From assembly GCA_045542595.1 (NCBI GenBank), contig JAZQLI010000004.1:77367-141366 (forward strand): a stretch of 64,000 nucleotides of DNA, read 5' to 3'. The notes beneath the pieces are model-generated. The model was not told the origin of the DNA, did not search any database, and was given only the letters and a program-made list of their open reading frames with translations. Below are positions 1 to 9,349 of this stretch, piece by piece. The stretch's first letter is position 1; each line of letters opens with the position of its first letter. The DNA comes from Scatosoma sp045542595 (lineage in GTDB: Bacteria; Bacillota; Clostridia; Christensenellales; Borkfalkiaceae). The position numbers and the translations under genes were made by a program.

Positions 1-939
1 GTCCAGCGCGCCTTTTGCACCAAGGAAGAACAGGCACAATACCGAAACGATATACAGCATATATACGAGCGGACGGAAGATACCGAATACGAAAATTTGT
101 TGATGTTTCGATTTACCGAGTTTTGCATTTTTCTCACGGAATTCGTCCAGCTTTTTCTCTTCACGGTTAAAAAATTGCGTAATTTTAATGCCCGAAAGGT
201 TTTCGGATAAGAACGTATTTACGTCGGTAGTGTTGTCCTTTACGCGACGGTATGCCCGACGGGAAAACTTACGGAAAATAATCGTGAAAAATACGATAAA
301 GGGCACGAAGCACAAAATCATCAACGTCAATAAATAATTCAAACAAAGCATTGCCACCAAAACGCCCAGCGTAACGAAACAATTCTTAATTAAATTGACG
401 ATAATATTCGTGAACATCATAGAAACGCCGTTGGTGTCGTTGGTTACCCGCGTAACCAGTTTTCCTACGGGGATATGCGTCAGTTGTTCGTGGGATAATT
501 TTTCGATATGCTCGAATAAATCCATACGAATATTCGATACGATTTTTTGACCGATTTTTTGCAGAATAATCGCTTGCGCGTACGAGCAAACGAGCGTTAC
601 AATAAGTATGCTTGCGTAAATGGCAATCATAATAAATAAATCGGACAGCGCAAACTCCGCCTTTATCATACCTTGAATTTGCCCTATCAAAAGGGGAGAA
701 ATGATATCGTACGAAATGGAGAATACCATCAAAAGGAGTACGAAAGCAAAACCTTTCCAGTAGGGCTTGGCGTAAGCAAGCAAGCGCCGGATAATTTCCT
801 TATCGGGAATATTTCTATCAAACCCGATAGCTTCTTTTTTATTTTTGATAAGCGCGTAAGCGATGGCGAAAATCAAAGAGAATACGCCCAAAATCGCGCC
901 CATAATGATAATAGGATAATACGTTTCAAATATAGGCAT
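1..939 (-). CDS. ABC exporter half-transporter, membrane-domain part (truncated by window edge)
   Basis: The gene starts at an ATG at 939 and reads 313 residues to the window edge without a stop, so the nucleotide-binding domain lies outside the window. What is visible is a type-1 exporter membrane domain: a first hydrophobic segment at about residues 9-30, a second after a charged linker (starting near WKGFAFVLLM), further paired segments, and the coupling-helix region with the exporter-typical pattern GKLVTRVTND. The start lies 2 nt beyond the stop of the upstream gene at 941, so the two are translated together and most likely form a heterodimeric exporter of the BmrC/BmrD (YheI/YheH) class. 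The substrate cannot be told; multidrug or lipid export is typical of the family. Confidence 0.85.
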   Translation of the reverse strand, partial: MPIFETYYPIIIMGAILGVFSLIFAIAYALIKNKKEAIGFDRNIPDKEIIRRLLAYAKPYWKGFAFVLLLMVFSISYDIISPLLIGQIQGMIKAEFALSDLFIMIAIYASILIVTLVCSYAQAIILQKIGQKIVSNIRMDLFEHIEKLSHEQLTHIPVGKLVTRVTNDTNGVSMMFTNIIVNLIKNCFVTLGVLVAMLCLNYLLTLMILCFVPFIVFFTIIFRKFSRRAYRRVKDNTTDVNTFLSENLSGIKITQFFNREEKKLDEFREKNAKLGKSKHQQIFVFGIFRPLVYMLYIVSVLCLFFLGAKGALD

Positions 940-940
940 A

Positions 941-2710
941 TCAATTTTTCTCCGCTTCTAATTTTTGCAACTGAGCCATAGTGTTATAGGCGGGGCAGGT
1001 CGCAATCAGCTGCGCGTGCGTACCGACGGCAACGATACGTCCGTCGTCGATAAATACAATTTTGTCCATTTGTTCGATAGTGGAAATGCGGTGCGCAATT
1101 AAAATAGTCGTCTTGCCCGCCCGTTCCGCTTTTAAATTTTGCAACAACGCCCGTTCCGTTTTGGTATCGACTGCGGAAAGGGAATCGTCAAGAATGAGTA
1201 TAGGTGCGTCGTTCATCAAAGCACGCGCAATGGAAATACGTTGCTTTTGACCGCCGGAAACGGTAACGCCGCGTTCGCCGAGTACGGTATCGTACTTGTC
1301 GGTAAATCCTTCGATATTATCACTCACTTCCGCTAAACGCGCCGCGCGTTCTATAGCTGAGAAATCCGCGCTGTCGCAAGCGAAAGCAATGTTGTTTGCC
1401 ACCGTGTCGCTGAAAAGGAAATTATCTTGCGGAACGTAGGCTATGTGTTGCCTTAAGGAACGTATGGTAACGTCGTTAACGTCTTGTCCGTCTACAAACA
1501 AACAACCGTTTTCTACGTTATAATTACGCATAATCAAATCGACAAGTGTGGTTTTCCCTGAACCCGTTTTACCGATAAGCCCTACGTTTTCGCCTGCTTC
1601 TATCGTAAACGAAACGTTATGTAACGCGTCGAAATCGCCTGTGAAATGGCGGAAAGTAAGGTCGCGGAATTCGATTTTTCCCGTTACGGTTTCTATCGGC
1701 GCGGCGGTAGGGGAGTCTATCACGTCTTGCTTGGCGTCCAAAAGTTCGCTGATACGCTTTAAGGAAGCTTTCCCACGCGACGTCATTTCAATCAATTCGG
1801 AAATGGCCATAATCGGCCAAATGATAGAATTGAAATAGCCGATAAATTCCATAAGCTGCCCTGCATCCAGTGTTTTTTCGTACACGAGATAGCCGCCGTA
1901 GCCCAAAATAATACACACTACCGATTCTACAAACAGCGAAACGAAGATACGAAGCAGCGTGGAAACTTTCGTGTAATCGACGTTGGCGGTTTCGTTTTCG
2001 GTGTTAAGCTTTTTAAACGCCCAAAGTTCTTTGGCTTCCTTGACAAACGCCTTGATAACGGCAATTCCTGAAAAGCTTTCTTGGGAGAAATCGGAAAGGT
2101 TGGAAAACGCCTGTTGGCGTACGTCCCATTTGTCCGTCATATATTTTCCCACCACCAAGGAAACGCCGAGCATACAAGCCATAGGGATTAAGGCAAACAA
2201 CGTCAATACTCCGTGCATCATAAACATTTTGATAAGGGATAAGCCGCCCAAAAACAAAGCGTCCGCCAGCATCATAGTGCCCCAGCTAACGCATTCTTGC
2301 ACTGTTTCGATATCGTTGGTGAATAAGGACATCATATTGCCTACTTTATTCACTTGGTAGTATTGTTGAGATAAATTTTTGCAATGGTCGAACATACGTA
2401 AACGCAAGTCCGTTTCCATTTTGATACCTGCCCCGAAAAAGCAAATTCTCCAACAAAATCTACCCACTACCATTGCGAGAATAATCCACATCATAGGCTC
2501 GCAAATATATTTTAACACAAACGTGAAATCGAACGCGAGCATTTGCCCGTCAATTTCGACAAGGCCGGTGTTGATGCCGTTGATGAGATATCTATACAGC
2601 AGGGGGATTTCCAGCTGCGCGGCGTCGACGGCGACAAGCGCAATCAAACCGAATAGAAACATATGTAAATATTTTAAATAATAGCGGTTGATGTATTTTC
2701 CGAAAATCAT
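941..2710 (-). CDS. ABC exporter half-transporter with degenerate ATP site (BmrC-like)
   Basis: A 589-residue full-length half-transporter: membrane domain over about residues 1-320, then an ATPase domain with Walker A GKTGSGKTT near 379-387, the Q-loop, signature VSGGQKQR, and Walker B ILILDD. The residue after the Walker B aspartate is Asp, not the usual catalytic Glu (LDDSLSAVD). This is the hallmark of the degenerate-site subunit in heterodimeric exporters such as BmrC or TM287, so the partner at 1-939 should carry the intact site. The start ATG at 2710 is preceded on the minus strand by an AAAGGAAA-type ribosome binding site. It is the first gene of a two-gene operon, divergent from tldD. 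Transport of drugs, lipids or peptides outward is inferred from the family only. Confidence 0.9.
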   Translation of the reverse strand: MIFGKYINRYYLKYLHMFLFGLIALVAVDAAQLEIPLLYRYLINGINTGLVEIDGQMLAFDFTFVLKYICEPMMWIILAMVVGRFCWRICFFGAGIKMETDLRLRMFDHCKNLSQQYYQVNKVGNMMSLFTNDIETVQECVSWGTMMLADALFLGGLSLIKMFMMHGVLTLFALIPMACMLGVSLVVGKYMTDKWDVRQQAFSNLSDFSQESFSGIAVIKAFVKEAKELWAFKKLNTENETANVDYTKVSTLLRIFVSLFVESVVCIILGYGGYLVYEKTLDAGQLMEFIGYFNSIIWPIMAISELIEMTSRGKASLKRISELLDAKQDVIDSPTAAPIETVTGKIEFRDLTFRHFTGDFDALHNVSFTIEAGENVGLIGKTGSGKTTLVDLIMRNYNVENGCLFVDGQDVNDVTIRSLRQHIAYVPQDNFLFSDTVANNIAFACDSADFSAIERAARLAEVSDNIEGFTDKYDTVLGERGVTVSGGQKQRISIARALMNDAPILILDDSLSAVDTKTERALLQNLKAERAGKTTILIAHRISTIEQMDKIVFIDDGRIVAVGTHAQLIATCPAYNTMAQLQKLEAEKN

Positions 2711-2829
2711 AATTTTTTTTCCTTTCGCGTCTTCCTTCGCGTAAGTATTTGCAAATTAAATATACCATATATAATAACGCGCGCGTGAAGAAAAGTCAAG
2801 CAAAATTTAAAAAAACGCAAAAAAAAGAG

Positions 2830-2858
2830 TTGCATAATAACCTAATTTATATTATAAT
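2830..2858 (+). promoter_or_regulatory. Promoter of the tldD-tldE operon
   Basis: TTGCAT (2830-2835), a 17 bp spacer and a perfect TATAAT (2853-2858), about 45 bp ahead of the tldD start. The 2711-2908 region is otherwise AT-rich and also carries the start region of the divergent ABC exporter. Confidence 0.65.
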
Positions 2859-2908
2859 TATAGAAAAAGTGTAAAATGCTTTTAAAGTAAACGAAAGGAG
2901 GATTTAAT

Positions 2909-4246
2909 TTGTTTACATTTCAACAAGACGCATATGCAGACGTGCGCATAGAAGACAGATTTTCCACGAACGTTACCTATATGAACGGTATGCTCAAGGA
3001 AATTAAAGAACGTAAAGAAAAACGTGCGTTTATCCGTGTATTCGACGGGAAGATGTGGTATTTCGCTTCGACGACGGATATTGCGGACGTACAAAACAAA
3101 CTGGACGGACTTTACGCGCAAGCAAAGCGTAACCCTAAAATTTTAAAAAACCGCACGGTGAGTCGTTTTCAGGTAAACGTAGACGAAAAGAAGGCGTTCG
3201 AACAAACGTCGGTGCGCAACATTCCCATTGCGGAAAAACGCGCGCTCTTAGAAGGGTATTTGCCCATTCTCTCTTCTTCGCCCTTGATGGCAATGCCCAC
3301 CGCAATGTACCTGGATAGAAACAGTCAATTCGAGTTTTATTCCAGCAAAGGCGCTTCGGTAAAATACGATTATCAAACTTGCGGCATCGTACTCGCTTGT
3401 ACGCTTGTGGACGGGGAGAACTTCTTCCAAGCGCATCACCAAATCGGCGATACGCAATTTTCGCGCTTGAAGGGTAAAACACGCGTTATTAAGGCGTCCT
3501 TTGACGAACAAATCGACTGCTTGAAAAACGGAGTAGCCATTACCCCGGGCGAATATCCCGTTATCCTTTCGCCGGAAGCGGCAGGTATTTTCGCACACGA
3601 ATCGTTCGGTCATAAATCGGAAGCGGATTTTATGCTCGCGGACGAAGGTATCCGTAGAGAATGGCAAATCGGCAAGACGGTGGCTTCGCCCCTGCTTTCC
3701 ATTGTAGACTGCGGTAAATCGCTTGGCAGCGGCTACGTGCCTTACGACGACGAAGGGACGAAAGCGCGCAAAAATTACTTAATCAAGAAAGGCGTGTTGG
3801 CTGGCAGACTGCACAGCGCGGCAACGTCGGCGTACTTAAAAGAAAAAACGACGGGTAACGCACGTGCCGTAAATTGCACGTTCGAACCTATCGTAAGAAT
3901 GACGAACACCTATATCGAAAAGGGCGAATCGACGATTGAAGAATTGTTTGCAGGCGTGAAATTCGGTTACTATATCAAGTCGGTAAAGCACGGCTCGGGT
4001 ATGAGTAAATTCACAATCGCGCCCAACGTAGCGTATGAAATCGTAGACGGCAAAATTACCCGTCCTGTAAAAATCAGCGTCATCACAGGCGACGTGTTCA
4101 CGACGCTTGGGCTTATCGACGGACTTTCGGATAAAGTGGAATTTATGAGCTTCGTTTCGGGCGGTTGCGGCAAGAACGAACAAAATCCCTTGCCCGTAGG
4201 CTTTGGCGGACCGCACGTGCGTATTTCCAAAATGTTTGCGCAGTAA
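2909..4246 (+). CDS. tldD: TldD-family metalloprotease subunit
   Basis: The 445-residue product carries the HExxxH zinc motif as HESFGH at residues 230-235, followed by the TldD-typical EADF, and ends in the conserved GGCGKNEQN...GGPHVRIS region. TldD forms a heterodimer with TldE (PmbA) and cleaves unfolded peptides; in known systems it matures microcin B17 and similar RiPPs and degrades CcdA. The partner gene follows 12 nt downstream. The start is a TTG at 2909, chosen because AAAGGAGG (2894-2901) sits at ideal distance and no ATG lies between. The length is near the usual 450-480. No precursor-peptide gene is visible nearby, so a general proteolytic role is as likely as peptide maturation. 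Confidence 0.9.
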   Translation: MFTFQQDAYADVRIEDRFSTNVTYMNGMLKEIKERKEKRAFIRVFDGKMWYFASTTDIADVQNKLDGLYAQAKRNPKILKNRTVSRFQVNVDEKKAFEQTSVRNIPIAEKRALLEGYLPILSSSPLMAMPTAMYLDRNSQFEFYSSKGASVKYDYQTCGIVLACTLVDGENFFQAHHQIGDTQFSRLKGKTRVIKASFDEQIDCLKNGVAITPGEYPVILSPEAAGIFAHESFGHKSEADFMLADEGIRREWQIGKTVASPLLSIVDCGKSLGSGYVPYDDEGTKARKNYLIKKGVLAGRLHSAATSAYLKEKTTGNARAVNCTFEPIVRMTNTYIEKGESTIEELFAGVKFGYYIKSVKHGSGMSKFTIAPNVAYEIVDGKITRPVKISVITGDVFTTLGLIDGLSDKVEFMSFVSGGCGKNEQNPLPVGFGGPHVRISKMFAQ

Positions 4247-4258
4247 AGGAGAAGTACG

Positions 4259-5497
4259 ATGGAAAAAGAATATTTAGTAAATAAAAGCAATGAAATCACT
4301 TTAAATATCACGGACGGCAAAGTGGACTCTTACCGCGAAAAGGACGAAACGCAAAGCACGGTACGCGTGTATGAAAACGGTAAAATCGGCGTGGCAGGCG
4401 CACTCGGCGACGTAGACTTCGCGGCGCTGGAAACGCAGGCGAGCGCAAAACTTAACGACGGAATTCCCTATCCTTGTCAAATGAATAAGGGAGTAAAAAA
4501 GAGTATTCTCCGTGAAAAAGCGGTCGTAGCCGAAAAGGACATTATGCGTGTGAGTAAGCGTTTGGCGAGTAAAGTAGCAAAGGCTTGTCCGAGATTTTTG
4601 ATTAACGGCAAAACGCAAGCTTCCAAGCACGTGGGCTCGTATAAAAACTCGCAAGGGACGGAGCTCGCTTACGAAAACAACGCTTTTCAAGTGTTTTTAC
4701 AGGTAAAGGATAAAGATTCGTCTAATATCGCCGACGCGTATTACGGCGTAACGGTAGGCAAATACGGCAGCGTAACCGAACAAAAAATCGTAGACGATAT
4801 GAAGACGTTACACGACGCGTTCTTCGGCGAAAAGGTAACCCTGCCCAACGGCAAATATCCTATGATAGTTGCACCCTACGACCTGCTTGGCAATATGATT
4901 AAAGACGTACTTGCGGAATATTACGTTTCGGGCGGTTCGCTCTTTAGCGGTAAACTCGGCGAAAAAATCTTCAATGAGAACTTGAGCGTTTCGGTGGACA
5001 GAAACCCCGTAACCAACCGTTCGGCGGCGTTCTACGATAGCGAAGGGGAAATTGCGAAAGACTACCGCGCGGCGATTATCGAAAACGGTACCTTTAAAAG
5101 CGTATTGACTAGTAAAAATACTTCGGCTATGTTCCATTTGCCCCTTTCCAAGACTTCGGCAGCACCCTACGACGGAGTGCCGTCGGTTGGCTTGCCCGGT
5201 TTGTATTTAAAACGTACCGCGCAAAACTTAAAGGAATTGCTTGGCAACGAAAAAGCGGTGTTTATGGCTATCACTTCGGGCGGCGATATGACGACGGAAG
5301 GAGTAGTGGGTATGCCCGTACAACTTGCATTCTTGGTAGAGAACGGTAAAATCACTGCAAGGGTAACCGATTTCTCCGCAAGCGGCAATATCAAAGATAT
5401 GCTGGGTAACGACTTTGTAGGCGTTAGCACAAAAGGCGTATTTGACGCGGACGAAAGCGAAGCGTTAGTTGTCAAAATGGACTTAATTAACGCATAA
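4259..5497 (+). CDS. pmbA: TldE/PmbA-family protease partner subunit
   Basis: 412 residues, homologous in layout to TldD but without an HExxxH motif, as expected of the TldE (PmbA) half of the heterodimer. The C-terminal half contains the family-typical run around YVSGGSLFSGKLGEK, the SVGLPGLYLK stretch and MTTEGVVGMPVQL. AAAGGAG (4245-4251) lies just ahead of the ATG at 4259, overlapping the tldD stop, which couples the two. The TldE subunit shapes the active-site cavity but is not itself catalytic. The gene ends shortly before a strong promoter for the oligopeptide transporter; no clear terminator hairpin with a U tract is seen after it. Confidence 0.88.
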   Translation: MEKEYLVNKSNEITLNITDGKVDSYREKDETQSTVRVYENGKIGVAGALGDVDFAALETQASAKLNDGIPYPCQMNKGVKKSILREKAVVAEKDIMRVSKRLASKVAKACPRFLINGKTQASKHVGSYKNSQGTELAYENNAFQVFLQVKDKDSSNIADAYYGVTVGKYGSVTEQKIVDDMKTLHDAFFGEKVTLPNGKYPMIVAPYDLLGNMIKDVLAEYYVSGGSLFSGKLGEKIFNENLSVSVDRNPVTNRSAAFYDSEGEIAKDYRAAIIENGTFKSVLTSKNTSAMFHLPLSKTSAAPYDGVPSVGLPGLYLKRTAQNLKELLGNEKAVFMAITSGGDMTTEGVVGMPVQLAFLVENGKITARVTDFSASGNIKDMLGNDFVGVSTKGVFDADESEALVVKMDLINA

Positions 5498-5577
5498 ATT
5501 GTGCAAAAAGCCCTAAAAATGCCATTTTTTGTTTGACGAAAAAAAACGAAAAGAATAATAATTAGCGTATAAATTTG

Positions 5578-5606
5578 TTGACAAGGGTGGTAAATTGTGC
5601 TATAAT
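5578..5606 (+). promoter_or_regulatory. Consensus promoter of the opp operon
   Basis: Perfect TTGACA (5578-5583), a 17 bp spacer and perfect TATAAT (5601-5606). Transcription from here would give an untranslated leader of about 185 nt before the substrate-binding protein gene, containing two hairpins. Confidence 0.8.
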
Positions 5607-5655
5607 GTGAGATAACTTTAGGTATACTAAAGGCTATTTTCACATATAAAAACAG

Positions 5656-5701
5656 CAGGAGCTAGCTCCTGTTTGGGTGTAATAGGGATATTACACCCAA
5701 A
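5656..5701 (+). other. Two adjacent perfect hairpins in the opp leader
   Basis: The first is a 16 bp palindrome at 5656-5671 (CAGGAGCT/AGCTCCTG). The second is a 12 bp inverted repeat, TTTGGGTGTAAT (5672-5683) with its exact complement at 5690-5701 and a 6 nt loop. They abut each other and lie between the promoter and the ribosome binding site of the binding-protein gene. No U tract follows. They may stabilise the 5' end of the mRNA, bind a regulator or act in attenuation. Confidence 0.6.
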
Positions 5702-5799
5702 GAAAAATATTTATCGGACAAACCCGATACATACAAATAAGGCTTAAATTTCAAAAAAGAAATTTATAAATAATTAATATCTTATTGGAGGTAAGATTT

Positions 5800-8247
5800 A
5801 TGAACAAGAAACTCAGATCCGTTCTTGCCATGGCTTTGAGCGTTGTTATGACAAGCAGCATCGTTGCTTGCGGCGACAATGGCGGAACAAGCAGTTCTGG
5901 TACGTCGACCCCCGCTACGTATACTTATAATACGTACACGTCCGTGTCGCCTTCGAACTGGAACGAACTTACGTATCAAGACAACAACGATACGCAAATT
6001 ATGAACTATTTGGTAAGCCCGTTGTTCGAATTCGACTTTAAGTTCGACGCTGAAGGCGAAATTGTTCCTGGCGACTTCGAAGTAGAATATTCCTTCGCAA
6101 CCGCTTTGGAAGACGTTTCCGCTGAAAAGGGTTATGCTGAAAATTCCGGTATGGCTTGGAAGATTACCATTCGTGAAGACGGTAAATGGAACGACGGTAC
6201 GCCCATCGTTGCAGGCGATTTCGTTTACACGATGGAAGAACAACTTAACCCCGATTTCATGCACTACCGTGCAGACTCTTTCTATGCAGGCGAAACGGTA
6301 ATTAAGAACGCAAGAAATTATGTGTATCAAGGTCAAACGGTTGAACTTGTTGATAACGCTGACGTATATTATATCAACAGCACGGAAGACCTTACAAAAG
6401 GTACCGACGGCGTTTATAAGTATGGCGATTATACCATTAAGTTTGCGGTTAAAGTACCTTCTTCTTGGTGTGGCGGCGATGCTTTGGCTGATTACGCTGG
6501 TTATCTTGATAAAGCGTCTATTGATGCGCTTGTTGCATTGTGCGACGAAGACGGTTACGTTAACGTAACGGATGAAACGATTGCGTTGATGGGTACTGCG
6601 ATTAATACGCCTAATTGGAACGAAGAAGCTGACAACTGGATTAGCTACGTACATGTTCTCAATTACGTATATCCTGAAATGGACTTCTCTGAAGTGGGTA
6701 TGTCGGCTCCTAACGACACGACGATTGTTCTTGAACTTGAACAACCCTTGAAACTTTTGAAAGAAGACGGTTCGCTCAGCTACAAAGCGGCTTATAATAT
6801 GTCTAGCCTTCCCTTGGTTAAGAAAGCTTTATATGATACCTGTAAAGTTGCACCTGTAGAAGGTTCTACCCTTTGGACGAGCAACTACGGTTCGAGCCTT
6901 GAAACGACGGCAAGCTGGGGCCCTTATATGTTGACCGAATTCCAAGCAGGTAAAATGTACAAGATGGAAAAGAACCCCAACTGGTACGGCTGGAACATGG
7001 ATAAATACGACGGCCAATATCAAACGACGCATATCGTTTGTGAAACGATTGCTGAATACAACACCGCTTGGATGAAGTTTAAGAAAGGTGAAATCAACGG
7101 TATCGGTATTGACGTATCTATCGCTGACGAATATAAGAACTCTTCCAGAGCATACTTCACCCCTGACGATTATGTTGATTCGCTTCAATTACAATCGAGT
7201 GAAGAAGGCTTGAGAGCACGTGAAAAAGATGGTATCAACAAGACGATTCTTTTGCAAGAAGACTTCAGAAAAGCATTGTCGCTTGGTACGAATAGAGACA
7301 AATATGCAAAAGCAACGACGACGTCTTCGTTGGCTGGTTTCGGTTTGTTCAACTCTATGCACTACTATGACGTAGCAAACGGCGGTGCATATAGAGAAAC
7401 CGATCTCGCTAAGCAAGTACTTTGCAACGTTTACGGCGTAGATGTTAGCAAATATGCAGACCTTGACGCAGCGGTTGACTCCATCACCGGTTTTGACCTT
7501 GAAGCAGCAAGAGCGTTGGTAGACAGCGCATATGATAAAGCAGTAGCTGCAGGCGATTTGAAGGAAGGGGATAAGGTTGTGCTTACCTATGGTACGGCTG
7601 TTGATAACGAAGTTACCCGTCGTTATTATGAAAACTTGGAAGCACAATGGACCGAACTTATGCAAGGTACGAAGCTTGAAGGCAAGTTTGAACTTGAATT
7701 CGATACGAGCTTTGGTAATGCATGGGCAAACGACTTCCGTGCAGGTGCATACGATATTTGTAAAGGTGGCTGGACGGGTGCTGCTTGGAATCCTGGCTAC
7801 TTCTTGATGGCATACCTTTCCGATGGTTATAGATATGCTTTGGGTTGGGATACCAACACCGAAACGGCAGAATTCACTGTAAAGGGCGTTAACGCTGACG
7901 GCGAAGCTACCAACGTGGCAACCGATAGCTACACGGCTACACATACTTTGATGGAATGGTGGGAACTTCTTAACCAAACTTGGATTTCCGGAGTTTTGGA
8001 TGAAGAATATCGTCTTGGCTTAATTGCTAACTTGGAAGAAACCATTCTTCTTACGTATTATACCGTTCCTGTAATGTATAGCTTCGGCGCTTCGCTTATC
8101 TCGTATAAGACCGACTATATCACCTACGAATACAACACGTTCATGGGTTACGGCGGTACGCAATATATGACGTACAACTACACCGACGCTGAATGGACGG
8201 CTTGGGTAGCTGCAAACAGCGAAAACGGCGAATTGAACTACAAGTAA
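5800..8247 (+). CDS. oppA: Oligopeptide ABC transporter, lipoprotein substrate-binding protein (OppA-like, long)
   Basis: An 815-residue extracellular solute-binding protein of the SBP_bac_5 type. It has a lipoprotein signal peptide with a basic N-terminus, a hydrophobic core and lipobox IVAC, giving lipidated Cys24, followed by a Gly/Ser/Thr-rich linker. Family features include the KWNDGTPIVAGDFVYTME region, the equivalent of the DG.p.tA.Dv.y motif, and WGPYMLTEFQAGKMYKMEKN. Usual OppA proteins are about 540-600 residues, so it is markedly long. The start ATG at 5800 is chosen because TTGGAGGT (5785-5792) is its ribosome binding site; a TTG at 5785 lies inside that site. It is the first gene of the opp operon and delivers peptides to the OppB/OppC pore. 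Confidence 0.9.
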   Translation: MNKKLRSVLAMALSVVMTSSIVACGDNGGTSSSGTSTPATYTYNTYTSVSPSNWNELTYQDNNDTQIMNYLVSPLFEFDFKFDAEGEIVPGDFEVEYSFATALEDVSAEKGYAENSGMAWKITIREDGKWNDGTPIVAGDFVYTMEEQLNPDFMHYRADSFYAGETVIKNARNYVYQGQTVELVDNADVYYINSTEDLTKGTDGVYKYGDYTIKFAVKVPSSWCGGDALADYAGYLDKASIDALVALCDEDGYVNVTDETIALMGTAINTPNWNEEADNWISYVHVLNYVYPEMDFSEVGMSAPNDTTIVLELEQPLKLLKEDGSLSYKAAYNMSSLPLVKKALYDTCKVAPVEGSTLWTSNYGSSLETTASWGPYMLTEFQAGKMYKMEKNPNWYGWNMDKYDGQYQTTHIVCETIAEYNTAWMKFKKGEINGIGIDVSIADEYKNSSRAYFTPDDYVDSLQLQSSEEGLRAREKDGINKTILLQEDFRKALSLGTNRDKYAKATTTSSLAGFGLFNSMHYYDVANGGAYRETDLAKQVLCNVYGVDVSKYADLDAAVDSITGFDLEAARALVDSAYDKAVAAGDLKEGDKVVLTYGTAVDNEVTRRYYENLEAQWTELMQGTKLEGKFELEFDTSFGNAWANDFRAGAYDICKGGWTGAAWNPGYFLMAYLSDGYRYALGWDTNTETAEFTVKGVNADGEATNVATDSYTATHTLMEWWELLNQTWISGVLDEEYRLGLIANLEETILLTYYTVPVMYSFGASLISYKTDYITYEYNTFMGYGGTQYMTYNYTDAEWTAWVAANSENGELNYK

Positions 8248-8289
8248 GATTCGTTTAGCGCGTTAGCGCAAGTATCTTGAAATTGTAAG

Positions 8290-8328
8290 CCGATTATAGT
8301 GGGGATAGTATGCCCCACTATAATTCGG
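8290..8328 (+). other. Strong intercistronic hairpin between oppA and oppB
   Basis: ATTATAGTGGGG (8293-8304) pairs perfectly with 8313-8324 across an 8 nt loop, and three more pairs close it around a one-base bulge. No U tract follows, so it is more likely an mRNA-stabilising or partial-termination element that raises binding-protein level above the membrane components than a full terminator. Confidence 0.6.
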
Positions 8329-8385
8329 TTTATCAATCTTTAAAAGAGAAAGGGGAAACCTTTTATTTCGTAGGAGTTTTTCACT

Positions 8386-9348
8386 ATGTATATGTTTAAG
8401 TATATAATGAAGCGTATCGGTTTGATGATTATGACGTTCGCTATCATTATGGTTACGTCCTTTATCCTTGTTAAGCTGTTGCCCATCGTGGTAGACGTGC
8501 AAATGGGTAAGGACGCAGATATTATCAAAGCTCAATTAAAAGCACGGGGCTATTACGACCCTATTTTCGTGCAATTTATCAATTATCTCAAACGTATCTT
8601 TTTATACGGAGATTTCGGTATCGGCGTAAATATGCCTGAATTCCGTAATCAACCCGTTTGGGAAGTATTCATTTCTCAGCTGCCGCCCACCGTACTCATC
8701 AACGTTTATTCTAGCTTGTTTGCAGTACCTATCGGGTTGTTGTTGGGTATTTACGCTGCGCTTCGTAAAAATAAATGGCAAGACCACACCATCAGCACGC
8801 TCGTTATGGTGTTAATTTCCGTGCCTTCGTACGTTACTGCATTCCTTGTGCAATATTTCCTTTGTCATTTGCTCGGCTTGATGCCTTTGACGATGAATTC
8901 GGGATACGATTATTTCTCTTGGGATATGTTCGTATCTATGTTGCCTGCGGTGCTTTCTATGTCGTTCGGTTCTATTGCCGGCTATTGCCGCTTTACGAGA
9001 GCAGAATTGACGGAAGTGCTCACAGGAGAATATTTATTGCTTGCGCGGACGAAAGGTCTTACCAAAAAGCAATCTATTTACCGCCATGCGCTTAGAAACG
9101 CAATGGTGCCCATTTTCCCTATGATTATAGGCGAATTTATTTCGGTGCTTTCCGGTTCGTTGATTTTGGAACAAATTTTTGCAATTCCCGGCGTTGGAAG
9201 ATTGTATTTGAATTCCATCAACTCGCTCGATTACGACTTCTTTATGTTGTTATCCGGTTTCTATACCTTTATCGGGCTTGCGGCAGGTATTGTTATCGAC
9301 ATCAGTTACGGGTTTATTGACCCGAGAATAAGAATGGGGGCGAAATAA
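8386..9348 (+). CDS. oppB: Oligopeptide ABC transporter permease (OppB-like)
   Basis: 320 residues, the normal length for DppB/OppB permeases. It begins with a transmembrane segment (MIMTFAIIMVTSFILVKLLP), has the binding-protein-dependent transport fold with further helices, and the EAA coupling loop near EYLLLARTKGLTKKQSIYRHALRNA followed by P/G-rich helices ending in DPRIRMGAK. The start ATG at 8386 follows TAGGAG (8371-8376). It forms the inner-membrane channel together with OppC, whose gene starts 1 nt after the stop. It is the only one of the five transporter proteins here with standard size. Confidence 0.93.
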   Translation: MYMFKYIMKRIGLMIMTFAIIMVTSFILVKLLPIVVDVQMGKDADIIKAQLKARGYYDPIFVQFINYLKRIFLYGDFGIGVNMPEFRNQPVWEVFISQLPPTVLINVYSSLFAVPIGLLLGIYAALRKNKWQDHTISTLVMVLISVPSYVTAFLVQYFLCHLLGLMPLTMNSGYDYFSWDMFVSMLPAVLSMSFGSIAGYCRFTRAELTEVLTGEYLLLARTKGLTKKQSIYRHALRNAMVPIFPMIIGEFISVLSGSLILEQIFAIPGVGRLYLNSINSLDYDFFMLLSGFYTFIGLAAGIVIDISYGFIDPRIRMGAK

Positions 9349-9349
9349 T

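Noticed and set aside
5782..6744. A 320-codon open frame antisense to oppA
   Set aside because: It is a shadow of the oppA codon pattern. The product is implausible (Arg/Val/Phe-rich) and lacks a start signal.
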